Source: a virus. From it: 25,027 nucleotides of DNA. The position numbers and the translations under genes were made by a program. Location of the stretch: positions 1 to 25,027 of the IMG/VR virus record IMGVR_UViG_3300018405_000479. One strand, written 5' to 3'. Below the pieces are notes generated by a model, which did not search any database, was not told the DNA's origin, and saw nothing but the letters and a program-made list of their open reading frames with translations. Shown piece after piece: positions 1 through 6,211 of this stretch; position 1 is the stretch's first letter; the number at the start of each line of letters is the position of its first letter.

Positions 1-204
1 CTTCATCTCCTCAATCATTTCGATTATTTGTTCTGGCGTTTCTTTAACATCGTATCCGTATTTAGACCAGCTGTTCGGCTCATAAAAAGCATCAGTAATC
101 GTTGTTATTGTCGAACCTTTGTAATTTCCATCTATTGCTTCCATCATATTTATATTGATGTAAATGCTTTTACTACTAACAGTGTGCGTCAATTTTATAA
201 ACAT
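1..204 (-). CDS. Small FlbD-like protein, 3' end cut off by the window
   Basis: An ATG at 204 follows AAGGAG at 7-nt spacing, and 68 codons are open to the window edge, so the C-terminus is missing. The protein begins MFIKLTHTVSSKSIYINI and continues with a beta-rich stretch and a KETPEQIIEMIEE segment. The pattern of short beta-strands followed by a final amphipathic helix after a KE(S/T)PEE-like motif resembles small FlbD-type proteins, which are often found in Firmicute phages with no assigned role. That likeness is by eye only. It lies just after the zinc-finger gene, whose stop is at 223, and probably shares the promoter at 480-509. Function unknown. Confidence 0.7.
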   Translation of the reverse strand, partial: MFIKLTHTVSSKSIYININMMEAIDGNYKGSTITTITDAFYEPNSWSKYGYDVKETPEQIIEMIEEMK

Positions 205-222
205 TTCTCCATCTCCTTTTAA

Positions 223-447
223 TTAACCATTTAAAGGCTTTGCGGATATTGTTCGTATTCTTGAGTTTTCTGATAATGTTTTTCCATCCACTCTTAATTG
301 AATAGGTTCTCCGTATAGTTCAAATAATTCATCACGTTCCATGTCGTGCTCCATTCTTACGTGAGCTTTAGTAAGTATATCACATACATGTCCACATTCA
401 GGATGCGGGCATTTTAAACGACTATAATTCATTTTTCTACCGCTCAA
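223..447 (-). CDS. Small zinc-finger protein, MucR/C2H2-like
   Basis: 74 aa from a TTG start at 447, placed 9 nt after AAGGAG. An internal ATG at 432 is a weaker alternative. Cysteines at CPHPECGHVC are followed by HVRMEHDMERDELFELYG. A cysteine cluster, then HxRxxH and a (M/L)xxxE(L/Y)xxxYG tail is the layout of small phage zinc-knuckle proteins related to MucR or to the zinc part of HNH proteins. No nuclease domain follows, so DNA or RNA binding is the best guess. It is the first gene behind promoter element A (480-509), which suggests a role in that expression class. The target is unknown. Confidence 0.72.
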   Translation of the reverse strand: MSGRKMNYSRLKCPHPECGHVCDILTKAHVRMEHDMERDELFELYGEPIQLRVDGKTLSENSRIRTISAKPLNG

Positions 448-479
448 TTATTTCAACTCCTTATTTAATCTGTTAATTA

Positions 480-509
480 ATATATAATAAAAAGGCTGAT
501 ATTTTTAAG
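480..509 (-). promoter_or_regulatory. Phage promoter-like element A
   Basis: Minus-strand CTTAAAAAT, exactly 13 nt, then TTATATAT. This is one of six copies in the window with identical spacing. The TTATATAT block ends 32 nt before the TTG start of the zinc-finger gene. The first block lies wholly in the loop of the hairpin at 489-524. Confidence 0.7.
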
Positions 510-524
510 TAATACAGCCTTTTT
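489..524 (-). terminator. Intrinsic terminator hairpin overlapping element A
   Basis: Minus-strand AAAAAGGCTG pairs over 10 bp with CAGCCTTTTT across a 16-nt loop and is followed by ATTATATATT. It sits 8 nt past the stop of the resolvase-like gene at 533, so it can end that transcript. Its 3' flank is also the second block of element A. Confidence 0.75.
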
Positions 525-532
525 ATCTATTT

Positions 533-871
533 CTAAATATTATCTTTATAGTATCTCCACGCCTCTAACATAAGCGCAAAATCATTTTCTTTCATTGCAT
601 AATAGTTATCTCCATCTCCAAAGTCAAATGCTAATACTGAGAAGTCTTTTCCTCTTGCAAACGTTTCTTCTTCATTCTTTTTCAACCACTCCTTTTTAAT
701 TGAATGAGATTTCTGAGGCTTTGTCAGTGTTTTACACTCAATTAAAAACTCATCATCAGCTACATCACCTTTATCAAAGGCTGTTGCACCGCTGTTTTTT
801 GTTTGTTTCATTCCTAACTTTTTAGCTACCTTCTTTTCCTGTTTAGCTGAATAGAATCTATTTGGTTTCAT
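533..871 (-). CDS. PD-(D/E)XK nuclease, Holliday-junction-resolvase-like
   Basis: 112 aa. The ATG at 871 (MKPNRFYSAKQ) has AAGGAGG 6 nt upstream. A longer frame from a TTG at 892 would run through the ribosome binding site and is unlikely. The core reads KKLGMKQTKNSGATAFDKGDV, then EFLIECKT, then a helix and a strand (FSVLAFDFG). The order GD ... E-x-C/V-K fits the small PD-(D/E)XK fold seen in Hjc-type resolvases and in related short phage nucleases. The ECK motif and the preceding SGA-x-x-x-x-GD segment are the best evidence. A second gene of this general class lies at 4298-4648. A terminator-like hairpin separates it from the upstream gene. Resolvase specificity is inferred from the fold only. 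Confidence 0.65.
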   Translation of the reverse strand: MKPNRFYSAKQEKKVAKKLGMKQTKNSGATAFDKGDVADDEFLIECKTLTKPQKSHSIKKEWLKKNEEETFARGKDFSVLAFDFGDGDNYYAMKENDFALMLEAWRYYKDNI

Positions 872-896
872 TCTACTCCTCCTTCTAGACAAAATT

Positions 897-920
897 AAAG
901 GCCTTTTTTACAAGGCCTTT
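897..920 (-). terminator. Terminator-like hairpin between 934-1212 and 533-871
   Basis: AAAGGCC and GGCCTTT arms flank a short A/T loop, with T-rich sequence on both sides. It follows the stop of the gene at 934 on the minus strand. The T-run after the hairpin on that strand is short (TTTAATTTT), so termination may be partial. Confidence 0.6.
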
Positions 921-933
921 TTATTTAATTCTC

Positions 934-1212
934 TTACCTGTTAACCAGATCTTTATATTGCTTAACAGGTACTTCAACTGGCGGCAATTCTACTACAAGA
1001 TAATCTTTATCTCTTTCACCGGTTACTTGTTCTTTAAGATGTCTTTCTACAACCTGTCTTAGACTGGTATGGCCATAGACTTCTTTTGAAACTGTTTCAT
1101 TAAGTTTGTTATCAGTATCTACTGAAGTAAAAATTGAAATTCTTCTAAGGTTTCCGCTTGTATCGTTCTTTGTATAATAGTTTTGTACTGTGATTACTTG
1201 TTTTAAGTTCAT
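934..1212 (-). CDS. Unknown 92-aa protein
   Basis: The ATG at 1212 (MNLKQVITVQNYYTKND) has AAAGGTGG at a 7-nt gap. The frame is open back to a TTG at 1248, but that start has no ribosome binding site and would overlap the upstream small gene. The sequence has beta-strand character (QVITVQNYY, RRISIFTSV) and a proline-rich end (VVELPPVEVPVKQYKDLVNR). No family recognised. It is the second gene after the host-type promoter at 1437-1465, which suggests early expression. Its leader contains the ACAAAAAAC motif that also precedes several other genes here. Confidence 0.7.
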   Translation of the reverse strand: MNLKQVITVQNYYTKNDTSGNLRRISIFTSVDTDNKLNETVSKEVYGHTSLRQVVERHLKEQVTGERDKDYLVVELPPVEVPVKQYKDLVNR

Positions 1213-1240
1213 TCTAATTCCACCTTTTTGTTTTTTGTTT

Positions 1241-1393
1241 TTATTCAAAATCTTTTAATTCTTCTTTAATCTCTTTGATTTGATTTAGAACCTTGATTTC
1301 TTTTTCTCTATCTAAATCTTTTTCTAACTGTTCCATGTAGAACTCTAAGTCGCTTTCTAAACCTTTTTTGTACATTTTCATTTCTTTTTCCAT
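1241..1393 (-). CDS. 50-aa charged helical protein
   Basis: An ATG at 1393 follows AAAGGAG at an 8-nt gap and is open for 50 codons to a TAA at 1241-1243. The protein starts MEKEMKMYKKGLESDLEFY and is almost all K, E, L and D, predicting one long amphipathic or coiled-coil helix. It is the first gene behind a perfect TTGACA-N17-TATAAT promoter, so it is probably expressed early by the host polymerase. Small acidic or charged early phage proteins often bind host enzymes, but nothing in the sequence names a target. Confidence 0.65.
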   Translation of the reverse strand: MEKEMKMYKKGLESDLEFYMEQLEKDLDREKEIKVLNQIKEIKEELKDFE

Positions 1394-1436
1394 GTTAATC
1401 GTCTCCTTTGTTTTTTGTTATCTTAACTATAATTAT

Positions 1437-1465
1437 ATTATACATTAATATTATATAGTTGTCAA
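1437..1465 (-). promoter_or_regulatory. Consensus host sigma-A promoter
   Basis: Minus-strand TTGACA (1465-1460), a 17-nt spacer and TATAAT (1442-1437) match the vegetative consensus at all 12 positions. The -10 ends 43 nt before the ATG at 1393. It lies just after the recA terminator, as expected for a new transcription unit. Confidence 0.85.
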
Positions 1466-1488
1466 CCATCTCGTAAAAAAGAATAAAG

Positions 1489-1519
1489 AAAAAAGCCTAA
1501 GTTTTTTCTTAGGCTTTTT
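1489..1519 (-). terminator. Intrinsic terminator of recA
   Basis: AAAAAGCCTAAG pairs perfectly with CTTAGGCTTTTT around a 6-nt loop of A on the minus strand (T on the plus strand). The recA stop codon at 1511-1509 lies in the 5' arm. Strong stem and T-run. Confidence 0.9.
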
Positions 1520-2681
1520 CGTTGGCTTTTGCATTAAGCGCATCTCTTAACTCTTCGAATAATTCATCATGCTCTCTCAAGTATTCTAATAGTGATGCAC
1601 GTCCTTGGAACTTTAACTCTTCTCCATTATCATCACTTAATATTTCACCCGTATCTGCATCGATGAATTTATACCAAGCGCCTGCTTTAACTACAAAATC
1701 ATACATGACTGATAAATCAACTGTATCTGCTAAGTAGTCAATTCCTTCATTGTATTTTAAAGTATAGAATCCCATACGACGGTCAGGCTTACTTACTTTA
1801 GTTTTAATTACCTGCATATTCACTAAGTTACCGTGAGGTGCTTCTGCATTATTTTTTAGTTCGTTATTTCGCTCGTCAATAAATGAACCTTTTCTAAGAT
1901 AGATGCGTAAGCCGTGTAAATGTTTCCATGCACGTCCGCCTGGTGTTTTGTAGATATTAAATGGATTGTCCATATCTTCTCTTACTTGGTTAATGCTAAC
2001 TAAGGCCGTTTCATTTTTTGCAATAACTGCTGAAATACGTCTAGAGAATTCAGATAATGGTCCTGATATACCACCATATGATTTTTTACTCATATCTTCT
2101 TCGTATACGTTTTGACCTACTAACATTGGAACACTATCTAATACAAGTAAAATAATCTCACCAGACTTAATCAAATCAATAATCATCTGTAGAACTTCTT
2201 CAGCTGTTTGATCTTCAGGTCTAATTAAATAAAGGTTATCAATATCTACTCCATTTAACGTTGCCCATTCTTCATCAAGTGTATTCTCTGCATCTACATA
2301 TACGACCTTTCTAGGACCTACTGATTCATGTTCAGTTAATTCCTCTTCGTATTTTTTAATCTTCTTAGCATCACTTTTATTATTTTTTTCTTTTAACTCT
2401 TTAAGTGTACTAGATAACTCGTCGTAACGATCTTTCCATAACTTATATGAAAGTCTTTGAGCATTTGCTACTAAGTCAATAGCGGTGGTAGTTTTACCAC
2501 CACTTTCAGGCCCGAATAGTTCAGTAGACTTTCCAATAGGAACTCCTCCGTATGTTAAATAATTTGCACGAGGACTTGAAAAAGGTATTTTAGGAAGTGG
2601 TGTATATTCGTTTCCTTTTTTAATTAAATCCGTCTTGTACTTTTTATTTATATCGCTAATTACTTGGTCTAATTGACTCAT
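1509..2681 (-). CDS. recA: RecA/UvsX-type strand-exchange recombinase
   Basis: 390 aa from the ATG at 2681 (MSQLDQVISDINKKYK), which has GGGAGG upstream and an ATGA overlap with the small membrane gene before it. The frame extends to 2699 without a better start. Walker A is GPESGGKT at about residues 57-64, in the classic RecA context. Later segments match RecA: VVYVDAENTLDEEWATLNGVDI, a Walker B strand ILLVLDSVPMLV, SINQVRED and TPGGRAWK. An unusual lysine/glutamate-rich insertion of roughly 40 residues (KLWKDRYDELSSTLKELKEK onwards) sits between the P-loop helix and the VVYVDAE strand and looks like a coiled-coil hairpin. It probably drives recombination-dependent replication and repair with the resolvase-like nucleases and possible mediator upstream. 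It ends in its own terminator. Confidence 0.93.
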   Translation of the reverse strand: MSQLDQVISDINKKYKTDLIKKGNEYTPLPKIPFSSPRANYLTYGGVPIGKSTELFGPESGGKTTTAIDLVANAQRLSYKLWKDRYDELSSTLKELKEKNNKSDAKKIKKYEEELTEHESVGPRKVVYVDAENTLDEEWATLNGVDIDNLYLIRPEDQTAEEVLQMIIDLIKSGEIILLVLDSVPMLVGQNVYEEDMSKKSYGGISGPLSEFSRRISAVIAKNETALVSINQVREDMDNPFNIYKTPGGRAWKHLHGLRIYLRKGSFIDERNNELKNNAEAPHGNLVNMQVIKTKVSKPDRRMGFYTLKYNEGIDYLADTVDLSVMYDFVVKAGAWYKFIDADTGEILSDDNGEELKFQGRASLLEYLREHDELFEELRDALNAKANEKA

Positions 2682-2812
2682 GTAAATAGAACCTCCCATA
2701 CTAGAATAAATCCGTATAATGTTAATCCCATTAATGCTAACATTCCTAAGAATAAAATGGCGATAAATGTATAGGCTAATGTCTGTGAAATTACTTTATC
2801 AATTGTTTTCAT
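2678..2812 (-). CDS. 44-aa single-span membrane protein
   Basis: An ATG at 2812 inside the 3' end of dut runs 44 codons to a TGA that overlaps the recA ATG. After MKTIDKVISQTLAY comes a hydrophobic stretch of about 25 residues (TFIAILFLGMLALMGLTLYGFILV), long enough for one membrane span, and a short end. It overlaps dut by 14 nt. The only ribosome-binding-like sequence is AAGGTGG about 12 nt upstream, so translation may be coupled to dut. The strict stop-start overlaps on both sides argue that it is real. Function unknown. Confidence 0.6.
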   Translation of the reverse strand: MKTIDKVISQTLAYTFIAILFLGMLALMGLTLYGFILVWEVLFT

Positions 2813-3407
2813 TTGTTGATCCATGGCCACCTTTTCGTAAAGTTTTTTCTGGCTTGTCGTTATCTGATAGTAAGAAATAATTAAATATTCCTTGCCCTAT
2901 TCTTTCACCTTTTTTAATTGTAATGTCAGTAATGCCAAAGTTTATAAATTGGAACATTATCTCACCATCATTATCAGGATTTTCATAATAATCTGAGTCT
3001 ACAACGCCTACTCCGTTTCCTAGCATTAACGCCTTTTTAATAGGGTTGCTTGATCTATTGTACATTAATAGAACTTCTTGATATGGCATATAAGCCTTTA
3101 CTCCTGTATGAACAAGCGTAGGCTTAAAAATCTCACCTTTTTCTTTATCTACATCAAACTCAAAATCGTCTTTTGTACCACCTGGTACTACGATTTCAGT
3201 TATCTTAGCAACCAAACGCTTTGATAGTTGTTTCCATATAGATGGAACTGTAACTGTTTCTGCGCTTTCAAAATCGTAACCTGCTGAGCCTTTTGTCTGT
3301 CTTGCAGGTAAATTAATATCTTTATCTTCCCAGCCTTTAGCTACTTCAAAACCTCTCTGTTTAAACTGAATTGAACCGGCATTTTCAATATATATTCCAT
3401 CATACAT
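2799..3407 (-). CDS. dut: dUTPase (trimeric family)
   Basis: 202 aa, ATG at 3407 after GGAGGG. It hydrolyses dUTP to dUMP, keeping uracil out of DNA and feeding thymidylate synthesis by the nearby ThyX. All five motifs are visible: AGYDF (about 42-46), NRSSNPIKK (117-125), GNGVGVVDSDYYENPDNDGEI (130-150), GERIGQGIF (167-175) and RKGGHGSTN (191-199). Motif V has His where GGFGSTG normally has Phe. The protein is longer than the usual 140-150 aa because of an N-terminal extension and an insert at about 53-98 between motifs I and II. The gene starts just after the lipoprotein stop and overlaps the small membrane gene. Confidence 0.92.
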   Translation of the reverse strand: MYDGIYIENAGSIQFKQRGFEVAKGWEDKDINLPARQTKGSAGYDFESAETVTVPSIWKQLSKRLVAKITEIVVPGGTKDDFEFDVDKEKGEIFKPTLVHTGVKAYMPYQEVLLMYNRSSNPIKKALMLGNGVGVVDSDYYENPDNDGEIMFQFINFGITDITIKKGERIGQGIFNYFLLSDNDKPEKTLRKGGHGSTNENN

Positions 3408-3419
3408 TTTTAAACCCTC

Positions 3420-3782
3420 CTACCACGTATCAATTTCAAATAAGATTTCGTCACCATCGTTAAGTTCATAACTTCCTGCTCCAACTTGCGCAGGTTCACC
3501 ATTTACAATAAACGACCAAAATTCTTTTTCGCTTTCATCTGCTTTTCGTCCATTTATTGACGTGATAAAACCATCTGTTTCTTCTAGTTCAAAGTTATTC
3601 TTCATTACATCCATAGCTGTTTGATCTTCTACAAATGCAACTTCAAGTTGCTCCTCTTGTACGCTTATGGTAACTACTTGATTTTCTACTGTCGCAGAAA
3701 TAGCTTTTTCTACTTCTGGCTCCTGTCCACATCCTGATAGTAATGATAATCCGATAATAATTGATAATAATAATTTTTTCAT
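3420..3782 (-). CDS. Phage-encoded lipoprotein with DUF4430-like domain
   Basis: 120 aa, ATG at 3782 with AGGAGG. MKKLLLSIIIGLSLLSGC is a lipoprotein signal: two lysines, a hydrophobic core and an LSGC lipobox, so Cys18 should be lipidated and the protein anchored outside the cell membrane. The rest (TAMDVMKNNFELEETDGFITSINGRK, WSFIVNGEPAQVGAGSYELNDGDEI) follows the pattern of DUF4430/transcobalamin-like C-terminal domains: D-V-L/M, a GFI-x-SI-x-G turn, W-x-x-x-VNG and a GD-E/x-I end. A surface lipoprotein inside a replication operon is out of place. Phage lipoproteins elsewhere block DNA entry by competing phages, so superinfection exclusion is one idea, without direct evidence here. Confidence 0.85.
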   Translation of the reverse strand: MKKLLLSIIIGLSLLSGCGQEPEVEKAISATVENQVVTISVQEEQLEVAFVEDQTAMDVMKNNFELEETDGFITSINGRKADESEKEFWSFIVNGEPAQVGAGSYELNDGDEILFEIDTW

Positions 3783-3792
3783 TGTTCTCCTC

Positions 3793-4296
3793 CTAATTGT
3801 ACTTATCTTTAATAACCATTTCAGTATCTTGCATGCGTTTAGTCAATACTTTTTTAGCTCCGCTGAATACATGTTCAGCCATTTCTAGTTTTGTTTTAAG
3901 TTTTTTATATGCACGTTGAAATGCTATTTCAATCATAGATTCATTTAACGTCAGATAAGATGCATTTGCTTCTTTATCTTTGATTGTACCTGATGATTCC
4001 ATATAGCGTTGATTATAAATGTCTAACTTAACTGCTTTAGCCATATCACTTTCAACACCTAACGTTTCAATACCATTGCTTGCATAGTACATAAAAACAG
4101 GAATGCGCATTACAAGATGTTCAATCTCACTATCGTCCAAAGTTGTTTTATCATCTAAAAGAAGTTTTATTTTTTCTACTTCTTCATCTAGCTCTTTATT
4201 ATACTTTTGAACGATTGAGTCTACTACTCTTTCAAGTACTTGACTATTTTCCTCGACTGTATGCTTGATTGATCTTACTTTGGATTCTTCTATCAA
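3793..4296 (-). CDS. Helical protein, possible UvsY-like recombination mediator
   Basis: 167 aa from a TTG at 4296 that sits 8 nt after AGAAGG. A GTG at 4305 is in frame but lies in that binding site. The sequence is mostly helical: an N-terminal coiled coil (VEENSQVLERVVDSIVQKYN), a middle with GVESDMAKAVKLDIYNQRYM, and a basic C-terminal helix pair (RAYKKLKTKLEMAEHVFSGAKKVL). T4 UvsY has a similar size class and an all-helical, basic layout, and this gene lies in the recA operon beside a resolvase-like gene. I see no specific motif, so the mediator role is a guess from context. It could equally be an unrelated structural or accessory protein. Confidence 0.65.
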   Translation of the reverse strand: MIEESKVRSIKHTVEENSQVLERVVDSIVQKYNKELDEEVEKIKLLLDDKTTLDDSEIEHLVMRIPVFMYYASNGIETLGVESDMAKAVKLDIYNQRYMESSGTIKDKEANASYLTLNESMIEIAFQRAYKKLKTKLEMAEHVFSGAKKVLTKRMQDTEMVIKDKYN

Positions 4297-4297
4297 C

Positions 4298-4648
4298 TCA
4301 ATCACCTTCTAAGTCTTTTATTACTTGCTTTAGATTTTCAACCTCTTTTTCTTTTTCTAAAAGATACTTAAACTTTTCAAACTTCATGCAAACAACCCAC
4401 GGCATATGGTCACCTCTAAACGCTACAATATCAGGCTTTTCACGTTCGTCTAATATCCAACTGTATAACGTCTTCTCAAGTTGTTTTCTGCGCTTGACCT
4501 CCGCTTTCCATCCATTAGGTAATATAACATCATTTGAGAACTCAGCACCTTCCACAGCTCCGGAAAGTGGTACTCGTTTACCATTAACAAGTTTAGCAAA
4601 CTCTCGCTCGCCTCGATTACCTTTTTGTTTAGACATACGTCCGCCCAT
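4298..4648 (-). CDS. Small PD-(D/E)XK nuclease, resolvase-like
   Basis: 116 aa, ATG at 4648 directly after the thyX TAA. AGGGGA about 8 nt upstream supports this start over the ATG at 4636. The sequence KQKGNRGEREFAKLVNGKRVPLSGAVEG ... NDVILPNGWKAEVKRRKQLEKTLYSW follows the Hjc/RecB-like order: G-x-x-x-E-R-E-x-A helix, SGA, (N)D-V, and E-V-K. E15 or so, D41 or so and the EVK pair would be the metal site. The C-terminus becomes a charged helix (KYLLEKEKEVENLKQVIKD). Likely a Holliday-junction resolvase or branch nuclease working with RecA. It is distinct from the nuclease at 533-871. Confidence 0.72.
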   Translation of the reverse strand: MGGRMSKQKGNRGEREFAKLVNGKRVPLSGAVEGAEFSNDVILPNGWKAEVKRRKQLEKTLYSWILDEREKPDIVAFRGDHMPWVVCMKFEKFKYLLEKEKEVENLKQVIKDLEGD

Positions 4649-5377
4649 TTAAAGTTTCCCCTGTTCTTTATAAACCTTAACCACGTTAGGAAACTGATCT
4701 TCTACCAATGCTAACACTTCTTTTGCATACGCCTGAATCTCGTATTGGGCATCTTCTTTGATACGTTGTGCAACGAAGTGAAGAACTGACTGAAGCGAAG
4801 CGGTCCAATACCATCTTACATACATACCATAGGCTGGTAAAAACAAACGAGCTTGCTCCGGCGCTATTCCAATACCTAATGCACGTTCATAGATAGCTTC
4901 TGCGTGCTGAATAAACTTTTCAAGTTCTGCAGTATATGCAAGTCCTAACTCTTCAGGAGTAAAGTTCTCTCCGCTTCCTTGTTTTGAGTTTGCAGGCTTT
5001 TTACGCCACTCGTTAGGTTGAGGAATGTAAAAAGTAGGTTCTTCTGTAATGTACCGACGGCTTGATTCATTCCATGCAGTCATTGTATCTCCAATACCTT
5101 CTTGATGTGAACTGCCTACAATATATTTCCACCACTGCCTCGCGACCATAAGTGGAGCGTAAACTTCAAATTGAATCATTGCGTGACGGAAAGGACTTGT
5201 ATGATTATCTCTAACTAAAAATTTAATCAGTCCGATATCTTTTTCGTCTAACTTATCTTTTTTCTTATTATATGATACACGAGCTGAATTAACTGGAGTT
5301 AAATCTGTACCTAACGTATCGTGTAAAATAACATAACCTTTATCTAATACGTCTTTTCGTTTGTTTACTTCTGTCAT
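4649..5377 (-). CDS. thyX: Flavin-dependent thymidylate synthase
   Basis: 242 aa, with a TAATG overlap with the exonuclease before it. It makes dTMP from dUMP using methylene-tetrahydrofolate, FAD and NADPH. The family core is clear: NHTSPFRHAMIQFEVYAPLMVARQWWKY, then WNESSRRY, PAYGMYVRWYWTASLQSVLHF and a long C-terminal helix. The signature RHRx7S is altered. After ARQWW, where RHR is expected, the sequence reads KYIVGSSHQEG with a short insert before WNESSRRY. Related phage and bacterial ThyX proteins show similar variants, so activity is still likely. It pairs with Dut, and FolE upstream in the window may compete for GTP. Confidence 0.92.
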   Translation of the reverse strand: MTEVNKRKDVLDKGYVILHDTLGTDLTPVNSARVSYNKKKDKLDEKDIGLIKFLVRDNHTSPFRHAMIQFEVYAPLMVARQWWKYIVGSSHQEGIGDTMTAWNESSRRYITEEPTFYIPQPNEWRKKPANSKQGSGENFTPEELGLAYTAELEKFIQHAEAIYERALGIGIAPEQARLFLPAYGMYVRWYWTASLQSVLHFVAQRIKEDAQYEIQAYAKEVLALVEDQFPNVVKVYKEQGKL

Positions 5378-5994
5378 TATTCAAAATCCTTTCCCATTAA
5401 AATGTTATAGCAGAATGTTACAAGCTCTACCTGGTAATGTGCGTCATCTAAAGCGTCATGTTTTATAAATCCTACTTCATATTTCAACTCTAAATGTTTA
5501 TCTAATTTACCACGTAATTCCTTCTCTTTAATTCCTAACTTATGCATTGCTAGTTCTAAAATGGTTCGTACATCTCTATCGTTTCTATAGAAAATAGGAT
5601 ACACTTGATCATGTTTTTCAAATTGAGTTTTTAGTTTAGCATTATCAAATAAGATTCCATTTCCCCATAAGAAAATATCTTTATAGAATGGATCATCTTC
5701 AGATTGTGATAAACCATTAATCCAGCAGCTGAAATCTTCTAATGCTGATTCTAAAGGAACTTGACCATTTAGAATTAAGTCAGTAAATAACTCCTTGTCT
5801 GTTCCTAACCACCATTTGATTGTAGAACCATCAGCGTTTAATTCAGTTTTTGCAATATCTACATACGCTTCAAACGTATCAATGATTTCACCGTTATTAA
5901 TATCAAATGCAAGTGCTGCAATTTGAATAATTGTGGCATCATCACCTAATCCTAATGTTTCTAAATCTACCATAATGTCTAATCTTTTTTCCAT
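5377..5994 (-). CDS. DEDDh 3'-5' exonuclease (RNase T/DexA-like)
   Basis: 205 aa, ATG at 5994 with GGAGGAG. The catalytic residues of the DEDD superfamily can be read in order: MVDLETLG (Asp9, Glu11), LWGNGILFDNAKL (Asp), and HDALDDAHYQ (His then Asp), which makes it the DEDDh type. The region IIQIAALAFD and the KWWLGTD segment resemble the T4 DexA and phage RNase T-like group. It may trim single-stranded DNA ends during recombination or degrade RNA or host DNA. Sequence alone does not separate these. It overlaps thyX by the last base of its stop. Confidence 0.85.
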   Translation of the reverse strand: MEKRLDIMVDLETLGLGDDATIIQIAALAFDINNGEIIDTFEAYVDIAKTELNADGSTIKWWLGTDKELFTDLILNGQVPLESALEDFSCWINGLSQSEDDPFYKDIFLWGNGILFDNAKLKTQFEKHDQVYPIFYRNDRDVRTILELAMHKLGIKEKELRGKLDKHLELKYEVGFIKHDALDDAHYQVELVTFCYNILMGKDFE

Positions 5995-6006
5995 CTGTTC
6001 TCCTCC

Positions 6007-6201
6007 TTAGTATGTTTCCCTTTTTGGTCCTCCGTTAACTTCAATTACAATACGATACGTATTATTTTTCTCGTGTTTTTCAAAACCTTCATCGTCTAAA
6101 ATAACGTCATAGCCGTATTGCACATCTGCTGAAATTAAATCATCTTCTTTCATGTTGTCTATTAACGCATGTAAATGTTTTTTTATACTCAAGTTATCCA
6201 T
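6007..6201 (-). CDS. Unknown 64-aa protein
   Basis: The ATG at 6201 (MDNLSIKKHLHALIDNMKED) has GAGGTG 6 nt upstream. A longer frame back to a TTG at 6243 would overlap the Cas4-like gene and lacks a binding site. The protein has a short N-terminal helix, then strands (ADVQYGYDVILDDEG, TYRIVIEVNGG). No family recognised. It lies between the Cas4-like nuclease and the exonuclease in one operon. Confidence 0.65.
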   Translation of the reverse strand: MDNLSIKKHLHALIDNMKEDDLISADVQYGYDVILDDEGFEKHEKNNTYRIVIEVNGGPKRETY

Positions 6202-6211
6202 CCTTTTCACC

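Noticed and set aside
28-222. Plus-strand frames at many places (for example 28-222, 4269-4652, 24043-24396).
   Set aside because: They mirror well-supported minus-strand genes, lack binding sites, and their translations are low-quality.
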